Source of the DNA: Streptomyces canus
GTDB taxonomy: Bacteria > Actinomycetota > Actinomycetes > Streptomycetales > Streptomycetaceae
DNA length: 64,000 nucleotides
Assembly: GCF_030815415.1 (NCBI RefSeq)
Contig: NZ_JAUSWW010000001.1
Span: 9,982,001-10,046,000, forward strand
Reading direction: 5' to 3'
Every line of letters starts with the position of its first letter. The first letter of the stretch is position 1. Of the stretch, positions 41,901-49,938 are shown in pieces. Under the pieces are notes generated by a model that did no database searches, was not told where the DNA came from, and was given only the letters and a program-made list of their open reading frames with translations. Made by a program: the position numbers and the translations under genes.

Positions 41901-43407
41901 GCAGTGCCTCGGCCCGCATTCCGGTGAGCGCGGCCAGGACGGCGACGTAGGCGTGCCGGTGCGGCCGGTCGACGGGGAGGGCGGCGAGGGCGGTGCGGTA
42001 GCGGGCGATGTGCTCGTCGGCGCTGTCGTCGGGCTCGAACCCGGTGGACAGGAAGGCCAGTTCGATGTCGATGTCGACGGGGGAGCCGTCGAGCAGGGCC
42101 TGCTGCCGGGCCCGCTCGACCAGACGCCGGATGAGCGGGGCGACCCGCTCCAGGTCGGCAGGGTTGTCGCTGCGGCTCGCCTCCTGCAACTCCTGGTAGG
42201 CGGCGAACATCTCCCGCTGCTCGTCGCTCAGGGGGAGGCCATCCAGGAGCGGGAGTATCCGCTCCAGGTCCTCGGGGGTGGCGGTGTCGGCGCTCAGATC
42301 CTGCAACTGCCGGTAGGCGTCGAACATGTCCCGGTGCCGGTCGTCCAAGGCGCCGACAGAGGCGAGGAGTTCAGCTGCCTCCATGACCGCCTCGCTGTCC
42401 TTGCGCGCCGCTGCGAGGGCTGCGAGGGCCCGGCCGAGGGCGGTGACGACCTGGGGGTGCGCGGGGTGCACGGTCGGTGTGGCGGCCAGGGACGCACGCA
42501 GCCGTCGTACGGCGCAGGCGACGCGGCCCCAGTCGTCCTCGGCGATACCGGCGTCGGCGATGGCCGCGCCCACCCGCAGGTCGAACTCGCCGGGCCAGGT
42601 GACCGGCAGGGTGTGGAGGTGGCGCAGCTGGCCCAGCCCTTCGGCGGTCTCCGGCAGGAGGGCGCCCTGCGGGATTGCCGCGATCAGCTCTTCGACGACG
42701 TCGAGCGGGGGCGTGCCGAGCAGTCGGCAGGTGTCGACCAGGGTGCGCAGGGCGGGCGCGGCGGCGGCCTGCACGAGAGCGGGGTCGAGGGCGGAGGGGG
42801 CGACGGCAGCCAGGCGTGCGCAGACCGCACGGGCGTAGCGAACGGCCACCAGCAGCGCGTTCGGGTCCACCATGAGCTTGAAGCGCTCGACGTGGAGTTC
42901 GAGGGCGTGGACCGTCAACTCCAGGAATCCGGCGTGGTCTTCGTCGAGCACGGACTCGAACGCCGATTCCGACCAGGCGATCGCGGCTGAGAGCGCGGCG
43001 GGCCGCTCCTCCTGTGGGCCGGTGGCTGCGGCATCCGTGTGCGCCCTGCTCACCAGGTAGGCGAAGCTCGCCTCGTTGGACGGGTCGGCGGGATCGAAGC
43101 GCTCCACGAGGATATCCGGGAGCCCGGCTTCCGGAGGCAGCCGCGGGCAGAGGTGCACGAAGGTGCCGAAGATGACGGACAGGTTCTGCTCCGCCTCGGG
43201 ATCCTCGTCGCCCAGGTGCCGGAACCAGAAGGTCCAAAAGACATGGACGACCGACTCCAGGTCGACCGGCGCCTCCGGCGCGGGCGCGGCCTGCCGCAGC
43301 AGGGCGAGCGCGTCGGCCACCGCCTCCGGATCCCTCAACAGCGCGGGATCGCGGGTGTTCTGAGTCGTGACGAGGCGGGCGATCACTCGGCCGCGAAGCT
43401 CGGTCAT
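38953..43407 (-). CDS. CHAT-domain (caspase-like) protein with long helical-repeat N-terminus
   Basis: This 1484-residue protein has a C-terminal CHAT protease domain (about 1170-1484) with the His-Cys dyad of clan CD: H1354 in WAHFGCHAATD and C1396 in LAFLAACGTARTTE. LLAGFPTAVGTLWKIDSTHA follows as in known CHAT enzymes. The first 1100 residues are alpha-helical and TPR-like (EDLERILPLLDGLPLSDEQR/MFAAYQELQ near-repeats at about 350-420). TPR-CHAT proteins act as prokaryotic separase/caspase-like proteases in defence or programmed-death pathways. ATG at 43407. Divergent, 67 nt away, lie a small protein and a membrane protein that probably belong to the same system. Substrate unknown. Confidence 0.9.
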   Translation of the reverse strand: MTELRGRVIARLVTTQNTRDPALLRDPEAVADALALLRQAAPAPEAPVDLESVVHVFWTFWFRHLGDEDPEAEQNLSVIFGTFVHLCPRLPPEAGLPDILVERFDPADPSNEASFAYLVSRAHTDAAATGPQEERPAALSAAIAWSESAFESVLDEDHAGFLELTVHALELHVERFKLMVDPNALLVAVRYARAVCARLAAVAPSALDPALVQAAAAPALRTLVDTCRLLGTPPLDVVEELIAAIPQGALLPETAEGLGQLRHLHTLPVTWPGEFDLRVGAAIADAGIAEDDWGRVACAVRRLRASLAATPTVHPAHPQVVTALGRALAALAAARKDSEAVMEAAELLASVGALDDRHRDMFDAYRQLQDLSADTATPEDLERILPLLDGLPLSDEQREMFAAYQELQEASRSDNPADLERVAPLIRRLVERARQQALLDGSPVDIDIELAFLSTGFEPDDSADEHIARYRTALAALPVDRPHRHAYVAVLAALTGMRAEALRDSAPARAGLFEAESRELTEEAVAAAPAGSPVSELLRQGVFQVALPVAVALTETGDIPDGELGRMLEVLTRMGEIRLEDSATLDTDIAAIRELRDLTPEGDEMRPYLSAVLGSALSAQTTQEPDYAVLEEVVALLRESREYGVDLPGDFDRMLANALTVLSFRGFDPEGAREAAALLASNPVAPFPPEFLEELQPGDPVPTETDRELLAARTEFHNALQNYMFGHEPAQLERARQIARRMRETIEAAPVTAERPWYDLMGDVYVNLVETVGPAGGRGPDLDDAVVEQCRATFTRCGPGHPMRPMAATTLARTLAQRAVMLRATEPERAQELFAEADEVSRALSAEELPDSAPFDLAGVMRSALDFFVRGRLPDMTPGADGTPQDLLAAHLAPVLGRVDGTAGPEALRDGSVPVWLRAHGEIGAAAGALGRQQIGQALDHLEEAIEAMATLTDRGADQTSAEHGLSSFEGDIRTIVELILCNVELRDVAPRLPGYLRAAQESVRELKAGRLPPELPTIDRSFAGHDVDRAAELLERGRGLLLTRRIETRADLGELRTQHPGLAAEFERLTEQIEARPQTSAPGDAEWARLARLRASRTLDGLVRDIRTRPGFEGFLRPLTAGELKELAADGPVVVLNHGGKRYCHALVVTDRTITTLPLEVAAEEAADMSRRLREAVDAINTQGGSRPSPLQLVAAGNTVRQTLDWTWHKIVRPVLEAVGCADAVPTHAEWPRIWWVPTGAFGALPLHAAECRSPDCAPDGCGAALDAVVSSYVPGLQTLAYARARARQRGTAEHGRALLVAAAEDDLPGVAGAADYAAGLLGAHRTLIGPEATRDVVLRALHEASWAHFGCHAATDPSEPSGALLHLPSGEQVSVRELCQVRPRAAQLAFLAACGTARTTEHLSDEAIHITSSFLLAGFPTAVGTLWKIDSTHADQVTRDFYRRTTAPGTSGPARALHDTIRALRARVPHPHIWAAYVHAGP

Positions 43408-43474
43408 AGATCGTTACATTAGTCTGGCCGATTGTCAGAGGGCAGTGATTCTCGGGACGTTCAGGGAGGCCGCC

Positions 43475-43864
43475 GTGGGGGACGGGGCGAACGCGCGCAG
43501 GTTGTACGAGGATGCGGTGGAGTACCTGTGCCGTCATGTGGAGGAGCTGCGACCACTGATCCCCGACGCCGTCTGGGAGTCGGCGTTCCCGGTCGTCCGG
43601 GACGCGGACCCGGCCGGCGACGCGTGGCGCAACGCCGTACGCGAGCTGCACGAGGCCGTCGAGGCGGGCGGTGTTCCGAACGGGCTGGGGCTGCCCGCGG
43701 TGATGGGTGTGGCCGACTGGCCCGGCCGCCGGATACAGCGGGCGTCCGGCTGGGTCTGCCCCAAACAGAACCGTTGTGGCCGCGTCGAGTTGCGCAACGG
43801 GGCCGCGACCCCGACTCCGAACTGTGCGTTGGGCGGCGCCGAGATGCGTCCGGTGGGTGGCTGA
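43475..43864 (+). CDS. Small protein divergent from the CHAT gene
   Basis: The 129 residues consist of an N-terminal helical part (NARRLYEDAVEYLCRHVEEL, AWRNAVRELHEAVEAGGV) and a C-terminal part with three cysteines (WVCPKQNRCGRV ... PNCALGG; C95, C101, C117) that may form part of a metal site. The helical part recalls the small proteins that accompany caspase/TPR (CATRA-like) conflict systems; this is a tentative resemblance. GTG at 43475 has GGGAGG 5 nt upstream; the frame extends further but overlaps the CHAT gene. It ends 5 nt before the membrane-protein gene, so the two form an operon. Confidence 0.7.
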   Translation: MGDGANARRLYEDAVEYLCRHVEELRPLIPDAVWESAFPVVRDADPAGDAWRNAVRELHEAVEAGGVPNGLGLPAVMGVADWPGRRIQRASGWVCPKQNRCGRVELRNGAATPTPNCALGGAEMRPVGG

Positions 43865-43869
43865 CGGCG

Positions 43870-44691
43870 ATGGGGCTTCTCATCGAGCTGCAAAAGCGCA
43901 TACCCGACGGCTGGTTCCTGCGACGGCTGCTGCCCGCCATCCTGTTCTTCGTGGTCGCGGTCGTCGGCGGCAAGCTGGGGCACGCCCACTGGAACGACGT
44001 CTCCCTCGCCCGGGAGGAGATCGCCGACGCGCTGCGGACAGGCGGCGGTCTGTCCGCGGACACCGTAGCCTCGCTCGTGCTCTTCGCGGTGCCGGTGGTG
44101 GCGGCGGCGTTCGCGGTGCCCTATCTCGCGTCCGGGATAGGGGCGTTGGCCGCCGGGGCCTGGCCGTGGTGGCTGATGCCGGTGGGCGATCTCGTGACCA
44201 GGTGGCGGCGACACCGCTGGGTGGAGCCGGACGAGCTGGCCAGGAGATCCGTACGGGAGAGTGCCGACGGCAACACGCTGCGGGCCGCCCGGCTCGATGT
44301 GCGCAGGGCACGCGCCCGCGAGAGCGGGGAGCCCGGGTCACCCACCTGGTCGGGCGACCGGTTCCACCGCACCGAGGAGACGATCAGACAGCAGGGCGGC
44401 GACCTCGTCACCGGCTGGACCAGCCTCCTTCTCGGCGCCCAGGACCCGCCCCGCGCCGCCCTGTCCGAGGCCCGCGACGCCTACGACGCGGCCTGCGAGG
44501 CCCTCGTGTGGAGCGCGGCGTTCACGGTGCTCGGCGCGTGGTGGTGGCCCGCAGCACCGGTCGGCGTCCTGCTGGGCCTGGCGTCATGGCGCTCACTGCG
44601 GCACGCGGTGGAGGCGCTGTGTCGGACGACGGAGGCGGCGTTCACCTTGAGGGAGACGCAACCTCCGCAACCTCCGCCCGTCCAGCCCTGA
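43870..44691 (+). CDS. Multi-pass membrane protein of the CHAT locus
   Basis: This 273-residue protein begins MGLLIELQKRIPDGWFLRRL. Hydrophobic segments lie at about 20-37 (LPAILFFVVAVVGGKLG), 62-98 (two passes, ending AWPWWLMPVG) and 215-245 (two passes around AWWWPAAPVG). They are separated by a charged cytosolic loop (WRRHRWVEPDELARRSVRES ... TEETIRQQGGDLVTGW, about 105-190). It resembles no family I know. Operon position behind the small protein and opposite the CHAT gene suggests a membrane effector or sensor of that system, by analogy with other conflict loci. Confidence 0.7.
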   Translation: MGLLIELQKRIPDGWFLRRLLPAILFFVVAVVGGKLGHAHWNDVSLAREEIADALRTGGGLSADTVASLVLFAVPVVAAAFAVPYLASGIGALAAGAWPWWLMPVGDLVTRWRRHRWVEPDELARRSVRESADGNTLRAARLDVRRARARESGEPGSPTWSGDRFHRTEETIRQQGGDLVTGWTSLLLGAQDPPRAALSEARDAYDAACEALVWSAAFTVLGAWWWPAAPVGVLLGLASWRSLRHAVEALCRTTEAAFTLRETQPPQPPPVQP

Positions 44692-44694
44692 GGG

Positions 44695-44840
44695 ACAGCC
44701 CCAGAGCGAGTCGGGTGGAACACCTCGGTCCCGCCGGTCAGGCCCTTGATCCACGGGTCGGGACCGCACGCGCCGTGGCCCTTGAACGCCCCGCGCACGT
44801 TGATGAAGTGGACGGACTCTCGCGCTACGGTTTGGTGACG
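44695..44840 (-). pseudogene. SGNH/GDSL hydrolase C-terminal fragment
   Basis: On the minus strand VHFINVRGAFKGHGACGPDP, WIKGLTGGTEVFHPTRSG is the C-terminal block of GDSL/SGNH esterases, with the catalytic Asp/His pair (DPW...FHP). The rest of the enzyme is missing and IS5 sequence starts directly upstream. Confidence 0.6.
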
Positions 44841-45166
44841 TCAGCCTGCGGCGTCCTTGAGTCCTTGCGGAACCGCTTGCTTTGCTGGAGGGCAAGCGAC
44901 GGGCCGACGTGACCGATGATGCGATCCGCCGCGGACTTGGACACCCCGAACAACGGCGCCAGTTGGCGCAGGGTCAGGTTCGTCCGCCAGTAGACGGCGA
45001 CCAGCAGCACTCGGTCCTCCAGAGGCAAGCTCCACGGCCGGCCCTTGCGCACCGGATCAACACCCTCGCGCCGCAGCGCAGTGACCAGCTTGCTCAACTG
45101 ACGCGGGCTCAGCCCGGTGAAGGGGGTTATCCAAGACGGCTCCGACGCCGTGATCACACCAGCCAC
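44825..45166 (-). mobile_element. IS5-family transposase N-terminal fragment
   Basis: This 113-residue frame has ITPFTGLSPRQLSKLVTALR, PVRKGRPWSLPLEDRVLLVA and YWRTNLTLRQLAPLFGVSKS with AADRIIGHV, the N-terminal helix-turn-helix part of IS5/IS112-like transposases. It stops after about 110 residues at the junction with esterase DNA; the DDE catalytic part is absent, so it is inactive. Confidence 0.8.
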
Positions 45167-45178
45167 CGCAAGATCGTC

Positions 45179-45655
45179 TCACCTGCCGGGGAGACAGTTG
45201 GCGAGCCAGTCTGCTTGTTCTGCACGACTGACGCCGCCATCGCCATCCACCACGTAGGCCAGCGCCTCCACGAAGGTTGAGCCCAGGGGCCAGAGGACGT
45301 TCGGCCCCACGGCGACGACGCGCCCACTGGCCGCGATATACGACCTGAACTGGACCGACCACATACCCAGAGGGCTGTAGTTTTCTGCGTACCGACGCCT
45401 CAGCGTGGCCGCTTCCTCGGCGGTGTCGATGCAGGCGTCCACGGGGTCTATGTGCAGTGACGAGCCGGGGACGCGGCCTGGGGAGCTCTCGATCGTCAGC
45501 TCGCCGAACTCGGCCCAGACCCCGATCGCCACGTCGTTGAGCTCGAACCCCGCGCCTGCCAGCTGCTGTGTCCAGCCCGCAGTGGCGATCTTGCGATCTG
45601 CTGTCCACCCAGCAACGCCAAGCGCCTCCAGCACCGACGGACCGCAACGCCTCAT
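45179..45655 (-). CDS. SUKH-3 domain immunity-like protein
   Basis: The 158 residues from ATG 45655 (MRRCGPSVLEALGVAGWTAD) carry LNDVAIGVWAEFGELTIESS, HIDPVDACIDTAEEAATLRR and GRVVAVGPNVLWPLGSTFVE, a SUKH-3 pattern. Such proteins neutralise nucleic-acid-targeting toxins in polymorphic toxin systems; no partner toxin is present here. The frame continues upstream without recognisable homology. Flanked by an IS5 scar. Confidence 0.75.
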   Translation of the reverse strand: MRRCGPSVLEALGVAGWTADRKIATAGWTQQLAGAGFELNDVAIGVWAEFGELTIESSPGRVPGSSLHIDPVDACIDTAEEAATLRRRYAENYSPLGMWSVQFRSYIAASGRVVAVGPNVLWPLGSTFVEALAYVVDGDGGVSRAEQADWLANCLPGR

Positions 45656-45933
45656 CGACTCACTGGTGCGTTCTATGCGCCCTCCCCTTCCCCTCGTCCG
45701 CACATGTTGCCCTAAGTTTGCCGCACATCCGATCAGCAGACAGGGCCACCGGTCCCGGAAGACACGTAGATCGTTTACGGGACAACGCTTAGTCCACCGC
45801 GACGGAAACCGCTGATGACAGCGCACCGACGCCGGCCCGCCGGGCCGCGCCGACCACCGGCCCCGCGGATGATCGCCGCCGCCGCTCGCCAGCGCTGACC
45901 CGCCCCGCCCGCACACACAAGAGCCCTGCACCT

Positions 45934-46230
45934 ATGACCTGGCACTGGACCGGTCTCGTCTTCTTCTCCCTCGCCCTGCTGCCGCCAGGGCTGGCGCTGG
46001 TCAGCGGCCGGATACCGCTCCGGCTCCGGCACCGGCTGGCCCCCTGCGTCCGCGCGGCTGGGCCCTTCTCGGCCTCTGCGCCGTCGCCCCCCCTCACCAC
46101 GATCCCGCGCCTTGCCGAGGCACCCCCTGAGACCATCGTGGTGGCTACGGCCGCCGCAGCCGTCCTCGCCGCAGCAAGTTGGACGTACGCAGCCCTCGCT
46201 CCGCGCCGGCCCAGGAACGTCGCCCGGTGA
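45934..46230 (+). CDS. Small membrane protein (98 residues)
   Basis: It begins MTWHWTGLVFFSLALLPPGL and has a second hydrophobic stretch (VVATAAAAVLAAASWTYAAL) near the C-terminus, so two transmembrane passes are likely. No family recognised. Its TGA overlaps the GTG of the next small membrane-protein gene (GTGA), indicating coupled expression. Confidence 0.6.
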   Translation: MTWHWTGLVFFSLALLPPGLALVSGRIPLRLRHRLAPCVRAAGPFSASAPSPPLTTIPRLAEAPPETIVVATAAAAVLAAASWTYAALAPRRPRNVAR

Positions 46231-46499
46231 CCGGCAGGCAGCGCCTGTCGCGCCTCGCCTTCTCGCTCACCGTCTGGTGGATGCTGATTGTCCTCATTTT
46301 CTGGCTGCTGGGCAGGGCCCTGGAGCAGCCCGCCTCAATCGCCCAGTGCGCCGCCTCGTCTGCCTTTCTCGTCGTCCTGGGGGAGGCTGGTGACTGGCTG
46401 CGGCGACGCTGGAGGGCCGGCCGGATCACGCGTCGGCACCAGTCGGCACCGTCACGGCCTCAACCGCCCGGCGAGAAGGCGCCAACCAAGCACTCGTGA
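46227..46499 (+). CDS. Small membrane protein (90 residues), coupled to previous gene
   Basis: It starts at GTG 46227 (MTGRQRLSRLAFSLTVWW) and contains LTVWWMLIVLIFWLLGRAL and a second segment (SIAQCAASSAFLVVLGEAG), followed by a basic tail (RRRWRAGRITRRHQ). Two passes with a positively charged C-terminus, unrecognised. The 4-nt overlap suggests a two-component membrane complex with the upstream protein. Confidence 0.6.
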   Translation: MTGRQRLSRLAFSLTVWWMLIVLIFWLLGRALEQPASIAQCAASSAFLVVLGEAGDWLRRRWRAGRITRRHQSAPSRPQPPGEKAPTKHS

Positions 46500-47359
46500 C
46501 GACTGCCTCCCAGGGAGGGCGTTGCCTCGTGGCGAGTGATGCTCGGCGGGGACAGCGCAACCCCCGGGAAGGATCAGCTGTCTTCTCTCCGGGCACCAGG
46601 TGTCCCGGGAGCAGAGGGCAACCACAGGTCACGCGCCCCGCTCCGAGACGTGGCCGGCGGGTGAGATCCGCGATGGTCCGTTCTGCGAGGAGGTACGTGG
46701 GATGGCTGCACGGCGGGACGATAAAGACGGCCCAGCGCGCTTCCGCAGGCACGGCGAGGCCGCCATCGGGTGCCTGCAACCCGCCGGGGAGCGCGTACAC
46801 GTCACGCAAGAAGTGGTCGAACCACTGCTGCGCCGCGCCGACTTGTTGTCGCAGCTCCTGCGGATCGGGTACGCACGTGACCCGCAGGGGCAGGAGACGT
46901 AGCAGTCCCGGGCGTCCCCGGTGGCTCGCGCAGGACCACCAGGCATGAAGAGGTGACGCCCCGCGCTCGCGTTCTGTTCCGGCCTGTTCATCATGACCGT
47001 GGAAGCCGGGCTGTGCCCCCGGTGGCTGGTCGTCCTCGACATTGAATTCGCGTCGTCCCGGGCAAGGCGGCGTACGACCGTGGTCCGTATGTGATCAGTG
47101 CCCCGTAGTCTCCACCTGACCAGGGGGTTCGCGCGATGCGCGACCAAGGCGGGGGATAGCACATGGCATTCTCGGGCGGCAGATGCTGGTGGTGACCGCG
47201 CTGCTCGCGGCGATGGGAGACATGAGCTGGTGGGGTGCGCTGGCGCTCACCCTCGACTTGTGGCCAGGCCGGGGTCGGCCCTGTCTTTCCTGGAGACCAT
47301 CTCCATCAGGCAGTACTCGGAACAGGGCCCGGACCGCCGGCTCGGTGGCCCCGTCCCGG
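46500..47359. other. 860-nt stretch without a supported gene
   Basis: The best candidate is 46702-46902 (+), MAARRDDKDGPARFRRHGEA and VEPLLRRADLLSQLLRIGYA, about 66 residues, probably the end of a lost gene. At about 47054-47100 the frame KAAYDRGPYVISAP looks like another gene tail, and at 47183 MLVVTALLAAMGDMSWWGAL looks like a membrane-protein start cut off before the MaoC gene. All are too short to call. Confidence 0.35.
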
Positions 47360-47857
47360 CTATTGCTCGGGACGCCGCAACAAGATGTTCATCGCGGTCA
47401 TTGTGAGTACGGGCTCGTCGCGCTGGTTGAGCACCTCGATGTGGGTGTGGACCAGCCCTCGGTCCGGCTTCGATCGCGAGACGCGGGCCTGTTGCACCGT
47501 CGTGCGGATCGACAGGCTGTCCCCTGGCCGGACCGGCCGGACCCAACGCAGCTCGTCGACGCCGGGGGAGGCCAGGCTCGCGACCTTGCTGACGTAGTGG
47601 TCGGCGTACATCCGCATCATGAGGGCCGCGGTGTGCCAGCCGCTGGCGATGAGTCCCTTGAAGGCGCCTTCTGCGGCGGCCTCGGGATCGCTGTGGATGT
47701 CCTGCGGGTCGAAGTCCCCGGCGAACTGGAGGATGTCCCGTTCGCTCACCGTGATGCTGCCGTAGACGTACACCGAACCGGGCATGTAGTCCTCGAAGTA
47801 CCGTTCCTGGATCGGGGCGTTGAAGTCGGCGTCGCTCAACGTCGCGGTGGTCGTCAT
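47360..47857 (-). CDS. MaoC-like dehydratase/hydratase
   Basis: This 165-residue hot-dog-fold protein has RYFEDYMPGSVYVYGSITVS, the hydratase motif FAGDFDPQDIHSDPEAA (D and H of the R-hydratase site), and ASGWHTAALMMRMYADHYVS. MaoC proteins hydrate enoyl-CoA in fatty-acid or polyketide metabolism. ATG at 47857. Divergent from the DUF2182 gene across 137 nt. No other fatty-acid genes are adjacent. Confidence 0.88.
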   Translation of the reverse strand: MTTTATLSDADFNAPIQERYFEDYMPGSVYVYGSITVSERDILQFAGDFDPQDIHSDPEAAAEGAFKGLIASGWHTAALMMRMYADHYVSKVASLASPGVDELRWVRPVRPGDSLSIRTTVQQARVSRSKPDRGLVHTHIEVLNQRDEPVLTMTAMNILLRRPEQ

Positions 47858-47994
47858 GGGCGGCACGATAGCCGTGCGACCCGCGGGCGGCCGCCCGGGC
47901 TCGGTGGTCCATGCGCGAGCACCGCCGTGCTGTGCGAGGTCGCGCCGCAGTCGAATGCGTGCTGTCCTGGAACCATCCGCAGGAGGACTTGCCG

Positions 47995-48831
47995 ATGCGT
48001 CACAGCCGGATTTCCGCCTTCGCATCCGCCCGGTCGCCCGCGCCGACCGGAGCGGGCGGAGGCTTGCTGCCGTCTCGGGATCTCGCGGCCGCCTGGTTCC
48101 TGGTCGTCCTGATCGCGGCGCCTGCCTGGGCGCTGACGGTCGGGCAGGCCCGGGACATGGGGGTCGAGCCCGGCACGATGGGGATGGCGCTGCCGGTGTT
48201 CCTGCTGCTGTGGGTGACGATGATGGCGGCCATGATGCTGCCGTCCATGGCGCCGGTGGCCATCACGTGGGTGCGCGGGATCGGACGGCAGTCCTCCGGC
48301 TGGAGTCGGACCGTGCGCACCGTCGAGTTCGTGGGCGGGTATCTGCTGGTGTGGACCGCCTTCGGACTGCTCGCCTACGCGTCCCTGGCCCTCACCGGCG
48401 GCCTGGTGGACGACCATCCGACTGCCGGGCGCTGGATCGGCGCGGCGGCGTTCCTGCTCGCGGGCCTGTACCAGCTGGGCCCTCTCAAGTACGTCTGTCT
48501 GCGGCACTGCCGCGACCCCATGAGCCACCTGGTGCGCTACGCCGGGTTCCGGCAGCCGGCCCGCGACCTTCGGGTGGGCGTCCATCACGGCGCCTACTGC
48601 GTCGGCTGCTGCGCGGGGCTGATGGTCGTCCTGATTCCGCTCGGCGTGATGAACGTGGCAGCGATGGCCGGGCTGGCCGTGGTGATCTTCGTGGAGAAGC
48701 TGTGGTCCCGTGGCCCCATGCTCGGCCGGATCGTGGGCGTCGTGTTTCTCGTGCTGGCCGTGCTCGCGCCGTTCCAGGACTGGCTGCTGCCGGGGCTGCA
48801 GGGGACGATGCCCTCGATGGACGGCATGTGA
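47995..48831 (+). CDS. DUF2182 integral membrane protein
   Basis: This 278-residue protein has seven or so membrane segments, including MALPVFLLLWVTMMAAMMLP, SMAPVAITWVRGI, AAAFLLAGLYQLGPLKYVCL, HHGAYCVGCCAGLMVVLIP. The MMAAMMLPSMAP and YCVGCC motifs define DUF2182, predicted to bind metal; members are often paired with DUF1326 proteins, as here. AGGAGG lies 8 nt before the ATG at 47995. It converges with the NrtS gene, 1 nt apart. Confidence 0.88.
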   Translation: MRHSRISAFASARSPAPTGAGGGLLPSRDLAAAWFLVVLIAAPAWALTVGQARDMGVEPGTMGMALPVFLLLWVTMMAAMMLPSMAPVAITWVRGIGRQSSGWSRTVRTVEFVGGYLLVWTAFGLLAYASLALTGGLVDDHPTAGRWIGAAAFLLAGLYQLGPLKYVCLRHCRDPMSHLVRYAGFRQPARDLRVGVHHGAYCVGCCAGLMVVLIPLGVMNVAAMAGLAVVIFVEKLWSRGPMLGRIVGVVFLVLAVLAPFQDWLLPGLQGTMPSMDGM

Positions 48832-48832
48832 C

Positions 48833-49096
48833 TCACCTGGCCCCCGAGGACTGTGCCGTCCGCCAGGCGGCCCGCCGGCAGCCGAAGAAGCCCGCGCTGG
48901 ACACGCAGAACGGCACCAGGTAGTTGAACAGCACCCGCAACCAGGTTGCGGCCGTGGCGTCGCCGGACGCGATCACCGCGCCCTGGTTGACCAGTGAGAG
49001 CAGGGTGCCCACAAGGAGGGCGATCGGCACACACCTCGACACCGAGGCCGCCGAGAACACCGTCGCCAGGAGTCGCGGTGCCTCGCCTGCGCTCAC
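48833..49096 (-). CDS. nrtS: NrtS-like nitrate/nitrite transporter subunit
   Basis: An 87-residue protein of two passes: CVPIALLVGTLLSLVNQGAV, LRVLFNYLVPFCVSSAGFFG. It matches the small NrtS family (nitrate/nitrite transport proteins that work as small multimers). It lies 12 nt downstream of the DUF1326 gene on the same strand, so the two are cotranscribed, which is unexpected for a nitrate carrier. Confidence 0.75.
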   Translation of the reverse strand: MSAGEAPRLLATVFSAASVSRCVPIALLVGTLLSLVNQGAVIASGDATAATWLRVLFNYLVPFCVSSAGFFGCRRAAWRTAQSSGAR

Positions 49097-49108
49097 GTGC
49101 GTACTCGC

Positions 49109-49732
49109 TCAGACCCGGCCGTGGCCAGCCTCTTCGGTCTCCTCGCTGCTGAAGACGTAGTCGGCGCTCTCGCCGTACGACGCCTCGTAGCTCAGCCCGA
49201 AGGCGTTGGAACGACCAGTGGTGGTGCCGACTTCGAATTCGGGTGCGAACCCGAACATGGCGTTCTTGATCTTTGTCGAGCCGCCGTCGGGTCCGGTGAG
49301 CGGTTGGTAGGAGAGTTCTGTCCTGCCCTCGACGGTGAGGCCGGGCCTGTCCCCGTCCGTGAGGGACACCCTCGCCCGCTCCATGCCCAGGTACTCGCCG
49401 TAGAACTGCGACAGCTGGCCGAACGGTCCGCCTTCCCGGCCGGACAGGATGCGCTCCAGGGCCTCGGCCTGCTCATCGCTGGCCGCGCTGTCCACGACCA
49501 GCCCGACCTTCCAGTTGCCCGAGGACAGATTGGAGGGGAAGTGGTTGTAGAACGCGAAGTCCACGTCGGACAGGTCCAGATCGCCAAGATTCCCGTCCGC
49601 CACATGGAACACGGCAGTGCCCAGACATTCGGTCCCGCCCTTGGCGTCCCGCGGCTGGCCGTCGTACGGACAGCTGCACAACACCGCACAAGAGCAACCG
49701 GCCACATAAGTGCCGGATATCGTCCACGACAT
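49109..49732 (-). CDS. DUF1326-domain protein (first copy)
   Basis: This 207-residue protein begins MSWTISGTYVAGCSCAVLCS and has the conserved N-terminal cysteines of DUF1326 (CSCAVLCSCPYDGQP) followed by GDLDLSDVDFAFYNHFPSNL and ERILSGREGGPFGQLSQFY. The fold is uncharacterised; the cysteines suggest metal or redox binding. A paralogue lies at 50602-51258. Cotranscribed with NrtS; it partners the DUF2182 membrane protein in many genomes. Confidence 0.88.
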   Translation of the reverse strand: MSWTISGTYVAGCSCAVLCSCPYDGQPRDAKGGTECLGTAVFHVADGNLGDLDLSDVDFAFYNHFPSNLSSGNWKVGLVVDSAASDEQAEALERILSGREGGPFGQLSQFYGEYLGMERARVSLTDGDRPGLTVEGRTELSYQPLTGPDGGSTKIKNAMFGFAPEFEVGTTTGRSNAFGLSYEASYGESADYVFSSEETEEAGHGRV

Positions 49733-49938
49733 GACTGCTCCCTCTTCCGATGGTGAGGGCGGCGAGCGTCGTCCTGTACTTTCACGCTAGACCTGTCAAA
49801 TCGGCATGTAAACCACGTTTCGTGGCAAGAGATCCGGGCGCGCCGGATCGAGCCCGGGGATCTCCCGCTGGTCGCTCGAGATACCCCACGGGGTAGGGGG
49901 CCCGGGGATCTGGACCCTGCCGCGAAGGGTAGGAGACT

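Noticed and set aside
39430..42990. Very long open frame (over 1100 codons) on the + strand opposite the CHAT gene
   Set aside because: It is an antisense shadow of a GC-rich gene: its composition is repetitive Gly/Arg/Val and it has no recognisable domain, while the minus strand encodes the complete CHAT protein.
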